From Mesostigma viride (taxonomy: Eukaryota; Streptophyta; Mesostigmatophyceae; Mesostigmatales; Mesostigmataceae), in the NCBI GenBank assembly GCA_009746045.1, contig RPFO01000130.1, positions 333,808 through 397,807 on the forward strand: 64,000 bases of DNA, given 5' to 3'. The notes beneath the pieces were generated by a model. The model had not been told where the DNA came from. It saw only the letters and a program-made list of their open reading frames with translations, and searched no databases. Each line of letters starts with the position of its first letter. Positions within the stretch are counted from its first letter, which is position 1. This document shows, in pieces, positions 12,016-22,639 of this stretch. The translations under genes were made by a program, and so were the position numbers.

Positions 12016-12784
12016 CGTTTAAGTGGCCAGCCGGAGCGGCTGCTTAGGTTTAGCGGGCAAGTGTTCCAAGAGCGTCATTGGTGGATTACTTGGGGAACTT
12101 GGGTTTGAATCCCCGCAAAACTCCAACCTCACGTTCAGATTTCCAAATCTCAAGTAAAGTTTGGCGGAAATTTCTGAACGGGGCCAGTTGATGAGCAGCA
12201 TTCCTCCGGACGAATGAATTGCGTTCCATACTTGCGCAAAATTTTGAAAGGTAGCTTGCGTGCAGCCCTACTAAAATTTGCACGGACGTTCAGATTTCCA
12301 AATCTCAAGTAAAGTTCGACGGAAATTTCTGAACGGGGGTAGTTGGCGGACAGCGTTCCGCCGGACGAATGAAATGCGTTCCATACTTGCGCAAAATTTT
12401 GAAAGATAGCTTGCGTGCAGCCCTACTAAAATTTGCGCGAAGTGTGGGACTGAAAATTCGTAACGGACACCTTTTGGTAGTTGCCGTCACTTCCTTTTGT
12501 GCCAGTGTGTGGGACTGAAAATTCCTAACGGAATCGTTTTGGTAGTTGCCGTCACTTCATTTTGCGCGAGTGTTGGACTGAAAATTCGTAACGGAAAATT
12601 TTTGGTAGTTGGCGTCACTTCCTTTCGTTCGACTGAAAATTCGCTGAAATTCGCTGAATTCGTTTCGTAGCCTAATTTTTAGTATCTCGAAGTGACGGAG
12701 CACCAAAAAATTTGCCCACAAGTACACTTGGCAGCGCGCTCACTGGGAAAAATTGTACAGCCGCTCCGGCGGGCCACTTGAACG
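12016..12784. mobile_element. TIR-bounded element carrying tandem arrays
   Basis: The left end (12016-12042) and the reverse complement of the right end (12758-12784) match over about 27 bp with two differences: CGTTYAAGTGGCC, then one variable base, then GCCGGAGCGGCTG. Inside are a 155-bp unit repeated twice (from 12131 and 12286), then a 64-65-bp unit starting GTGTGGGACTGAAAATTCG repeated three times with a partial fourth (12442 to about 12650). A B-box-like GGGTTTGAATCC lies near 12099. No clear target-site duplication and no coding capacity. Confidence 0.55.
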
Positions 12785-13093
12785 CATTGTAATGTCTTGT
12801 CACCAGACTATACAGTACATAGCTATGGGGGGCTCGACCTGGGCTAGGTGGGAGATTGCTGATGAATGTCTTTACACAAGTTCATATGTAATTGGGAAAG
12901 ATCTTCCTCCAATACCTTGGCAATTTCAACATGGTCTCGGGCAGCTCAAATTTGGGAGAAGACCTTCGGCACCATCTCTTAAGTGGTCTCACCTTTTGGT
13001 CAGGAAGCTTGTGTGGGGACACCCAAATCACTTCGTGCAGGCTTCAGCACCAGCAATGTTCAGTTGGGGCTAATTGTTCTCACCATTCTTGGT

Positions 13094-13811
13094 GAGGGAG
13101 GGAGGGAGGGAGGGAGGGAGGAGGGAGGGAGGGAGGGAGGGAGGGAGGGAGGGAGGGAGGGAGGGAGGAGGGAGGGAGGGAGGGAGGGAGGGAGGGAGGG
13201 AGGAGGAGGGAGGGAGGGAGGGAGGGAGGGAGGGAGGGAGGGAGGGAGGAGGGAGGGAGGGAGGGAGGGAGGGAGGGAGGGAGGGAGGGAGGGAGGGAGG
13301 GGAGGGAGGGAGGAGGGAGGGAGGGAGGGAGGGAGGGAGGGAGGAGGGAGGAGGAGGGAGGGAGGGAGGAGGGAGGGAGGGAGGGAGGGAGGGAGGGAGG
13401 GAGGGAGGGAGGGAGGGAGGAGAGGAGGGAGGGAGGGAGGGAGGGAGGGAGGGAGGGAGGGAGGGAGGAGGAGGGAGGAGGGAGGGAGGAGGGAGGGAGG
13501 GAGGGAGGGAGGGAGGGAGGAGGAGGGAGGAGGGAGGGAGGGAGGGAGGAGGGAGGAGGGAGGGAGGGAGGGAGGGAGGAGGGAGGGAGGGAGGAGGGAG
13601 GGAGGGGAGGGAGGGAGGAGGGAGGGAGGGAGGGAGGGAGGGAGGGAGGGAGGGAGGGAGGGAGGAGGGAGGGGGAGGGAGGGAGGGAGGGAGGGAGGGA
13701 GGGAGGAGGGAGGGAGGGAGGGAGGGAGGGAGGGAGGGAGGGAGGGAGGGAGGGAGGGAGGGAGGGAGGGAGCTGGGAGGGAGGGAGGGAGGGAGGGAGG
13801 GAGGGAGGGAG
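13094..13811. repeat. GGGA satellite
   Basis: About 720 bp of GGGA units with occasional GGA or GGGGA slips, and one CTGGGA near 13772. Frames are open on both strands only because the repeat lacks stop codons. The G-runs make quadruplex formation on the plus strand likely. Confidence 0.97.
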
Positions 13812-14129
13812 TTGAAAGATTGAGTGCCACCCAAGTCTGCGCATGGGAAGGTGAAATTTTCTAGAAGGGTCACTACTTTTGTGGATTTAGTTTTTGATGG
13901 AGTAAGACCTCTGAAGGCGGATGGCATCCAAGTCTGTGACACCTTCAATTGTGTGATGAACTGAGTTGCCTTCTCGGTTATAGCCGGGCGGAGTTTTTTG
14001 AGCTCTGCCGAATTTGTTGTTAAGGATTTTGTACATAGTGCAAGTGATCTAACAAGGGTCATACTGGTATCCCTTCCAAGAACTCCTGGTGATCCTTTGG
14101 AAATTCCTGGGGTTGATTACAGAAGTGGT

Positions 14130-17125
14130 TGACAAATACGGGTACGGGGTACAGTATAAACGCGGGGCCTAAAAATACGGTATAATACGAGGGGGGTGTA
14201 AGATACGCAACTGTTTTTTTAGGGTTTTAGGGTGTGCATCTACGTGGAAAACACTGGCCTTGATAGTAATTAACAAAGCTTGTCATTTCACCATGTGTTC
14301 CACTTGTCAGTCACCCAATTAGCACGCTCATTCATGACGTTCATGCAGCTTTGCAACTGAAATTTAGTGTATATATGCTTATTTATCCATTTGTGCCCTG
14401 CATTCCTATCTGATTATGATTTGTTAAATGCAGGGGGGGGCAGGCTGCAACGGCAAGTAAGGAAAGCCATCCACTATAATGCACGAGAGGATAAGACACA
14501 AGGACCTTGATCTCAAGGATCCCACAACAAGCATGCCATTCTCGATAAAAAATTCGGCAATGAGCAGCTGGGCACCTTTCTCGTCGGTGGGAACCTGCAG
14601 CCATTTGGTGATGGTCTGCTGGCCTTTGTTGGGAGCCGACGACGAGGCAGCCGGCGCAGCCCCTCCCATCTCCGCCATTGCCCTGTCCAAATGGTGATGC
14701 TTCTTGGCGTCTGACTTCTGCAACTTGTTGTTAGCAATCCTGAAAAACCTGTTCCCAGTTTTTCGCCACGTTTCAAGAACTTTATTTTTTACATGTTTAT
14801 GACTTTCTGTACATGCATATGGGATTTATTAGTTTTTTTTATTACACGTGTATGCATCAAAAAATGCAAAATCGCAAGTAAGGGTCAACACCCTGAAAGT
14901 AAAATTGAATCTACATGATTCGTTCCATGTGTGATGTATTAGACACATATTCCACACACAGAGCAAGATATTCAGGCTGCTATTTATATGTAGGCACCTC
15001 ACACATATATGGGGTACCCGGGCCCTGCCCTTTCTACTACATGATCTCAAAGTTGGTCAACTCTGGAGAGAGGACTGAGTTGGTACAAACGACGAGTTAA
15101 TAAATGCAATTACCAGTTACGTCTCAAACATGTTCCATCATCCTCCACACATATATTTTATATTTTTTTCTTTCAACAACCCCGAAGGGCAAGTAATGGA
15201 CATGCTAATGACCCCGGCCCCAAGGACAGCCCTGGGATTTTGGCCGTGTTATTATGTACGCCGTACGGTTCGAATAAAATACTTCTGTACACGTACTTTA
15301 CGCCGCGGATAACATACGCGGATTATATGAAAAATACGCTACTTGGACTTGGAATTTTTGAGGGGTACCAGTGTCAAGAAACTCATACGTGTATTACAAT
15401 GCAGTTGCACGGTATCGATGGTGATGAGAGATGTTTCTTTTGTTATAAAATATTAATATGAAAGGAGCTTGGCCACGACTTAGGTTGCCATGGCTACGCC
15501 CAGGCTACCCCACGAACTTGATGCTCATGACTGTGCCGCCATCAAGCATTAACCACAACAAGATTGCGGAGTCTTTTTATCATGAAGGTAAGGACTACGT
15601 TTCACCAATGAAAACATTTCTATGGCGTCACAGTTGTTGCCTTACGTTATCCTTGGGGATAAGAATCCTTGTCCATCTATCAAGGTACTCTGGAGTCTAA
15701 CGAGTTCCTTCTTTCCCATTCGACAGGGACGTAGCAATATATTACGGAGCTTATTGCTCAATACGTAATGATGTCAGTGCTACCACAGAGCCGAGCTCAA
15801 CGTGCAGGGTGCACAGTGTCGTAAGGCTGGCATAGCTCACATAGATCCGGCACAAGTGAATACGACTGCCAGGACAATAAGCCTCGGGACTACAAGGTCC
15901 AAGGTACAAGAACATATTGATACGTATTATACTGCATGATACGACTGCATTATACTGCATGATACGACTGCAGTGACGGAACTGATATAGCATATTCCTG
16001 ACAACCAGGCTAGTAACCAGCGGGCAACGCGACGCCTAGGTTCTTTGGCGCGGCGTTGACTTCCCCGTCCACGGGAAAAATGTTTGCTTTGGGCCTAGCG
16101 GCTAGGAATTAAAAGTTGGGTGCAAGGTGTGCAGGCCACTGTACTTGCGAGAGTGGCCATAGCGAAATTAGCAACATAGGACGAGAGAAATGCAAACCAA
16201 ATGCTCGAATGTTGAAGACGATGAGTTCATGATTGTGGCGGAGAGTAGCTGGTTCATAATATCTCTGCTTTCTTTTTATGACATCGGCACGGGGGATACT
16301 ATGCATTGCTTGGTCACGCGGAATCAAATAATAGAATTCGTGATAGCGGCAGTAAATGCAGGGCTCTGGGGGGGGTTCTGACCGTGAAGGAGGCATTAGT
16401 ATTGATAGCATCGGATTCTAAACAGAACGGGTGCTTTGTTCCAAAATTACGGCCACTTTCGGTAAGTAATTATTGAGGCGTGCACAATTCGTGCCTGCCA
16501 TTTTCATAGTAGAAGAACGGCCGTTGTTGCTCGCCTGGGCAAGGGATTTACGATGTCAAGGTATAGATTTGTGGCGAACGTGATCTACTTTCAGTGCTTT
16601 CCTCTACGAGCTTGTCGTTCAAGTCTTTTCCATTCTTTTTGGTCATTCTTGTTGTGTGAGAGTGCCGCACCCTTTCTTCGCAGGGGCATCACAGCGCTCA
16701 GAAGCTGAGTGGCCGCCAATGGTTTCTTTACATTATTATCGTGCACTGAGGGAAAGAAGTGTTTTGCTGATGATCATATTGGAGATATTGCATTCATGTG
16801 ACTGCGTCTAGACAGTGAGCTGCCACCATTAGTTTATTTGAGCATGCCCTTAGTTGTTATGATGATGTGACAACACTGAAATGTGCTTCGCCAACCACAT
16901 GGTTGACATCATTGGTTGACTGCATGCAAGCCATGTATACCATGAAACTACTCACAACTTACTAGCATCAATGCAAGTGTTTTCCACGTGGATGCGCGCC
17001 CTATAAACCCCTTCAGTTAGAAACGCGGTCGCGTATTTTAAGCCCGCTTATTTTAAACCCCCCACGTATATACTCGTATTTTGAACCCCGTTTTAAAATA
17101 CCTCTACCCGTACATAACAACACGG
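14130..17125. mobile_element. Candidate 3-kb inverted-repeat element
   Basis: Sequence at 14135-14290 and the reverse complement of about 16950-17120 share an order of features: TACGGGTA, several AAAATACG-type repeats, a G-run, then GGGYGYGCATCYACGTGGAAAACACT. The arms are diverged and imperfect. Repeated subterminal motifs and a minus-strand coding fragment at 14528-14723 recall hAT-type DNA transposons. Flanks TTGACAAA and CATAACAA give no convincing 8-bp duplication. The interior otherwise shows no long coding frame. Confidence 0.4.
14528..14723 (-). pseudogene. Possible hAT-like transposase N-terminal fragment
   Basis: The minus-strand frame reads MGGAAPAASSSAPNKGQQ, then ITKWLQVPTDEKGAQ, then LLIAEFFIENGM. 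The last piece resembles the helix that follows the BED finger in hAT transposases (pattern LI-FI--G-PF), but it stops resembling the family right after ENGM. No zinc finger, catalytic Asp/Glu or dimerisation region is found nearby. It is a weak resemblance and could be chance. Confidence 0.2.
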
Positions 17126-19079
17126 GATATTGGTAGGTTGGTTGTGGGGTGGTTTACTGTACAAAATAAAGCAGTTATAGCCGTCGATTTATCGGAAGAA
17201 TCTCGGCCTGTGTAGGGTTTAAGAGGAGGAAAGCTACGAAGATTGCAGGAAGGAAAGCAGCTTCTAAAAATCCAAATGCTTACCGTGATATCCTCCTGAC
17301 CCTCCTGACCATTGTACTGCGAGATTCCACTTAATGTAGAAGTCGAAGCACCCATCTCGCGGCCACCATTGGCTGTCGACGTTCCTGCTGCGAGCCGAGG
17401 GCAAGTATGTTCACCGAATCACATATTATTCCGGATGAAATATAAGGAAATTATAGATTATAAGTAGACCGGATAAATTATTATTAGCCAAAAAAGAAAT
17501 TACAGAAGCTAGACGTCGTGCCGACCCGCACGCGCGGAGAGAATGTTAGAATCTGCGTACCGTTAATTACAATAACTAATCCAGGATTAATTATAATAAT
17601 ATGATCATTAATCCAGGAATTAGTATAATCCACTAATCATCGTGAGCAATTCAGACTCCTGGTCTTATGCGTGGTTATAGTTGCCTATAGCAGTTGTCCA
17701 TGAGGTACTCCGTTATGTCTGACATCACGTCAACTCAATAAAAGTACCGGCGGACAAGTATTTAGTTCCATTCACAGCTACGAATCGACTCACAGCTATG
17801 AATCGACTCATTATTACATCTTAGCTAGTTGGTATGCACCCAGCCGACTACTGATAATTTAGATTCTAGGCCTGAGCGTGCAGCCGCATGTTTCCAAATT
17901 ATGTTGGCAGTACAGGCGCCCAATGTCCATCGTCACATAAAATTAAAAGAAATTAAAATATGTGTACACCTTAACTAGTACGCCCGGCCTAGGCCTAGGC
18001 CGGCGCCGCATCTATAAGCTCTTACGTCGCTAGTCACAACCTGCCTGATAAGTTAGCAAGCTATATAATTTTTAGGAGGACATAGCTGCATGAGCTAGGC
18101 ATGAGTTCATGTAAATTAGTAAGTAAGTGCGTGAACATGCACTTAAGGCATGCCACGGAGTACCCGATGAGGTACTTTTCTACGCACGCGGATACTGCAC
18201 CCGCAAAGGCAAGTGGCGAGACTCGCTCGCCCAGCTAGGTCTGGAGTCGCAGATAGCAACTCCGCGTCATCCGGACTATCCAAGACGACTGTACGCTCGG
18301 CCATGATGACGGGTGTGGGGGTAGGTTGCATGCTAACCCCCGATAGCCCAGGCGAATATAAAAGGCTTCTCCCGGAGCCTGAATGAATCATGTTATATAT
18401 ACTACTATCAGCATTTGACGTCGTTAATGATATTGATCATAATACTATATATTCAAAGAGAATGATCAATCACGGAGCTGGTGAGAGTGGCAATACGCAA
18501 CATAAGGAAAATTTACCGGAAAAGAAGAACCCTATGGACAATAGTAAGAATCCGTCGACACGGGCATGCAAGGATCAAGCCTGGCAGCACAAGGTACAAC
18601 TAACTACAACACAAAATTCTACGACACGGCCGGAGCCACACCTCTGCCGGCCCACCAGGCCGGGGAAGTGATCTACACCGCCTGGATCGCGACAAAGTAG
18701 GTCCAAACGCGGAGGAATAACATCAGCCACTGTGCGAGTGAGGGCGATGGACAGAATGAGATGTATATATATATATATATATTGATCACCCACCTGTACT
18801 AGTACTCGAAAGGTCGAATGTTGCATCGATATCATATTCAGCGCCGATTTCGCAGCTGCAGAAGCTGGAAAGCTGGGAGACTGCGATTATAGTCGCTAGC
18901 GCTGTAAGAATGTGCAGAAGGCTGCTCATGATTCCAATTAAACCTGGCTTGAGTGCTTGGCCGGGACCTTGCAACGCCGCCATGTCAACTAACATGGCGC
19001 CGGGGTCATGCTGTTTAATATATGCTTGCTTCTTGTTGTTGCCCACGCCCGCGTACGTATGCACTGTAATTACGTTTTG
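17126..19079. other. Unassigned intergenic DNA
   Basis: Mostly AT-rich. TAATCCAGGA is repeated near 17578 and 17611 amid TTAATTA runs. A GCCTAGGC-rich stretch lies near 17985-18003. Small frames at 18143-18391 (minus) and 18390-18671 (plus) are unrecognised. A dinucleotide AT run occurs at about 18763-18782. No supported gene. Confidence 0.35.
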
Positions 19080-19870
19080 CTCAAGGGTGGCGTGGGATCT
19101 GGGATCCAACCTCAACTCAACTCAACTCATCTCTGCTGCCCATGTGCGGCGTGGGTAACAACTAAAAACATTAACAACAACAACAACTCAACTCAACCGT
19201 CAACGACGCCTTTATTATTGCTGTCTGACGACGTTGTTGTTGATGATGATGATTATTACTGTCTGTGCCACTACAGACTCTCTGCTGCCCAGGTGTGGCG
19301 TGGGATCCAACTGCCAACTACGCCCGACAACGATGCCGCTGCGCGCGTGGTTACAGCTGGATTGCCCTCCCACACACACGTTTTTTTGGGTTTTTTTTTC
19401 CGCCCCCACACACACGTTTCAGATTCTCAGGTTTAAGATCATGAGACTCTGGATTTGACCCCTACTAGGAGTATAATAGAATGTAGTAGAACTAAGTATA
19501 GCCGAATCACAAGAGTAATACTCTTTAAGATCGTGAGCCCTGGATTCGTCGGACACCAATGTTAAACGGGGGGTGGGGGGGTGTACAGGCTGGATGTCAC
19601 TCCTGTCAGTCCTGTGGTAACGCGCACAGAGAATCTAGCCGCAGCAGAGAATCTAGCCGAGGGCCGGATATTTAGTTTCGGTCTTACTATCGGGCACTGT
19701 AACGTGGACAACTGTAGCTGGCCGTTTCCAAATCTCTGCTGCCCTGCCTGGGGCAACGACGACGACGACGACAGACATGACGGCGTGGGAAACAACTGAA
19801 CTGAACTGAACAGTAGTGGATGTACCCCACACACACACGTTCCCAGGTTTCAGATCTTGTGACCCTGGAT
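19080..19870. repeat. Degenerate repeat cluster
   Basis: A module with CTCTGCTGCCC, then G-rich sequence, then GCGTGGGA and CAAC, occurs near 19131, 19278 and 19733. A linked phrase, CCCACACACACGTT, occurs near 19370, 19405 and 19828, followed at the last two by AGGTTT-AGATC-TG and CTGGATT. Short ACTCA, CGA and ACTGA simple repeats are interspersed. It looks like decayed tandem copies of a unit of a few hundred bases. No gene. Confidence 0.5.
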
Positions 19871-19929
19871 TTAGTAATTTTAGAATCGCAGGGCTGGTTT
19901 GGGGCAAAAGATCTTAAACTACAGTCATT

Positions 19930-19983
19930 ACCGCGTTAAGTTGCGATCGACGCCAAAAATTCGGCGTCGCAACTTAACGCGGT
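19930..19983. repeat. Strong hairpin-forming inverted repeat
   Basis: Outer arms ACCGCGTTAAGTTGCG and CGCAACTTAACGCGGT are perfect 16-bp complements. Inner arms CGACGCC/GGCGTCG extend the stem across a four-base offset, with a loop AAAAATTC. The right arm is echoed just downstream by GTAACGCAACTTAAC. It could be a foldback relic or a protein-binding palindrome. No adjacent gene gives it a function. Confidence 0.75.
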
Positions 19984-21264
19984 AACGCAACTTAACCCAT
20001 GGGTTAACGTTAGAATTAGGCTAGCATCCCACCCCCTCCTCTCACGGACTTCTATACGGCATTCGACAGCTCTTGTCAAGCCCCGCCGATTGATCCAGCT
20101 GCAGCAGCATGATCAAAGCCACCCATGACCCAAAGTCCATTTTCCTGTTTTTCCATACTCCAGGAATCTTTTCATGATTTTTGTGAGAAAGGCGGGCCGG
20201 CCGCTCATGAGTGCCGCAATACAAGTGCCCGAGCCCCGCCCGGCCGGGTGCAGCCAGCCAGCCGGCCGCCACACTGTGTGTGAGTGCCTGTCAGAATTAC
20301 TGATACCACAAAAGTGCCGTCATGTGCCGCGCCCTGCATGCTACTCTACTGATGTACCGCAGTCCATCTCAGTCTGTCCGTGCAAATCAGTAATTGGAAT
20401 CGCAAGGTTGCATTCGCGCAGATTCGCGCTTTTCAGGCGGGGACGTCCTTCTTCGCGCTAGGGGTGTGCGTATTTTGCCGCCTAAAGCGAGATAGCGGGC
20501 AAAAAGTGGCCTCCTGCTGTTAGGGTCCAGATATCACAGATAGGTCAGATGTGAAATATCAAGTAGCGGCCAATCATTTGTTGACACGTGGCACAATGTC
20601 GCTGTGCCACGTGGCTCGTAGTTGTGGCGCCATGTGGTGCTATGCCGTCGTGCAATGTGGCCGCAGTATGCAGTTCTGTGCTAACCCGTGTTGGTCTGTG
20701 CGGCAGTACGGGGTACTCGGTAAAACCCTTGCGTACTGTAAAAATTCGTGGTTCTCTGAACATAGTTTCTTTATAGTGAGATGGAAGGGTAGCCGCTATA
20801 GCTAGGTTATTGGGTTCACGTGACATACCTTTTGAGGCCGGTGCGGCCTGATCCGGATCAGTCGTGGCCAAAGCTTTGGCCAGTTTTTCTTGGCCAGGTG
20901 GCAGGAGCTACGTTGAGATATAAACCTGCCACTGTCTAGGTTTCTTGGCTCATGGCGTAGTGATTAACTAGATCTAGATTCTTTCTCTCACGCAATATGT
21001 GACCTAATAGCCCCGGCAGCCTTACGTAAGCTGCCGGCAATTAGAACGCCACATTGCGTCATTTGTTCAGACGCAACATTTGCGTGGCGAAAAAATGCCG
21101 TCCGGGCCAAGGCCGCATGACACGCAAAAAAGGACAAAAACAAACCCACCTAGCTAAGGTCGGCCTCTTTTCTTTTCACGAGGGCGGCGACAGCAAGCCA
21201 GGGGAAACGAACCTCTGGTTTGACGAACCTGTACTGTCGGAGCCATTTTTGGCCCTGAGCAGCA
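19984..21264. other. Unassigned DNA upstream of the DIRS-like element
   Basis: No protein family recognised. CACGTGGCAC/GTGCCACGTGG forms an inverted pair near 20586-20613. From about 20820 the sequence (TTGGCCA repeated near 20865-20895, then GATATAAACCTGCC) may be the terminal repeat and leader of the element whose gag starts at 21265, but no matching 3' copy is visible before 24545. Confidence 0.3.
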
Positions 21265-22320
21265 ATGCCGAAGGGGCGCAAAGCTACAGGAGGGCAGGCA
21301 GCGCGCGGGGAGGACGGGACGCCCACACCGCGGGCTGCTGCCGCCAGTCACGCGCCAGTCGCCTTCAGCGCCAAAAAGAAGCAGCTCGCCACTCTGCTCG
21401 CCAAGTGCATCAGCCCCGCAGAGGCGGTGGGGGCAGTCGAGCAGGTCTTCGGTGCCGAGGACTGGGTGACGGACGCCAGCTCGTGGAGCTCGAGCCAGCT
21501 GAAGTCTGTCGTGCAGTTGCTGGCCGATCACGTTGATGTTGGCGACGTGTTGGACGCACGTGACCCAAACGGAACGTTGGTGGCAAAACTGCTGGCCGTG
21601 GCAGATCTCGCGGCGGACGAGGAGGAGGATCAGGCGCTGCCACCAACGACACCTGCGCAGCGAAAAATGGCCAAGCCGAAAGGCGCGGCCAAGGTTTCGG
21701 CAGGTGGGGGGGCTGTCGGAAAGGAAATGAGGGCGAGGTTGGCGACATTCGTTGGGGCACCTCCGGAAACCGAAAATCAGGACGACGAGGAGGACGAGGA
21801 GGGGGAGGTCGCAGCCGAGAAATTCATGCAAGGTTTGAAGGCAGCGCTGGGAGGAATGGAGGGGGCGGGAAGCCACTTCAAGGCCTCGAAAGGGGTGGCG
21901 CTGCCAAGCCGAGCCAAGAGCGTGAAATATCGGGTTTCGGAGCGGGTGCTGCCGGGGGTGTTGGAGGACGCCAGCGACAATGGGATGGGAATCCGGTCGT
22001 GGGTCATGACGGTAAAGCCTGGAAATTGGCGGAACATGGAGAACAGGAAAATTGTCATGAACATTGCATTGGCCATGGACACCCTTCTCAAGGAGCTGGG
22101 CTCAGCAGCCGGGGAGCTTGTGGGCATGGAGTACCTAATGAGGGTGGTGGCGGCCTTGCTGCAGGTGGAGGGGCAAGGAGGGGGGGGTGGAAGGTGGCCA
22201 GCCACCTCCTGCCATTGGGGGAGGAGGCTGCACTGTCAGCCACCCCGGCTGTCAAGGCAGCTCTCCAAACTGCCATCCTCTTGGACAAGCTCAGCAAGGC
22301 TCAACAAGTAGGGAAATAGA
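21265..22320 (+). pseudogene. gag-like ORF of DIRS-like retroelement
   Basis: ATG at 21265 opens a long frame: a basic start MPKGRKATGG, a helical domain of about 100 residues, an acidic stretch (QDDEEDEEGEVAAE), then a domain ending near LVGMEYLMRVVAALLQVEG. In a G-run at about 22178-22190 the frame slips. The natural C-terminus, ASHLLPLGEEAALSATP through LLDKLSKAQQVGK, continues in another phase to a stop at about 22319. Position directly before an RT and the acidic/basic composition suggest the structural protein of the element. No zinc knuckle is visible. The single-base slip makes this copy defective or a sequencing error. Confidence 0.5.
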
Positions 22321-22639
22321 ATCCCAGCGGGACCGCTCCCTTTTCCCGCTGCCATACCCACTTAGGCCAGCGTACACCGCGTGGGGCAGGGTGAGATCGG
22401 CACGCCGGCGACAGCGTGCCACGCGCCGCCACCGCGAGTACACACTGCAATGCAAGGTAGTGCGTTGGCTTAATTGGCTGTGGGGAGGGGGGCAAGACCC
22501 TCCTCCTAACCCTAGAGGGGCGTGCTCTAAGGGGAGGGAGGAGGCCCTTGCGAGGGTCAAGAGGCACTGCACCTGGCACAGTCGCCGCGTAGGGGGCGTT
22601 GCGACAGGCCAGGAGCAAGAAGGTGCTGATGCAATATAT

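Noticed and set aside
12090-12115. tRNA gene suggested by GGGTTTGAATCC
   Set aside because: No acceptor, D or anticodon stems can be paired around it, and it lies inside a TIR-bounded repeat.
13060-14062. Gly/Arg/Glu and Pro/Ser/Leu open frames of 250-330 codons
   Set aside because: Translation of the GGGA satellite; no unique sequence beyond the repeat.
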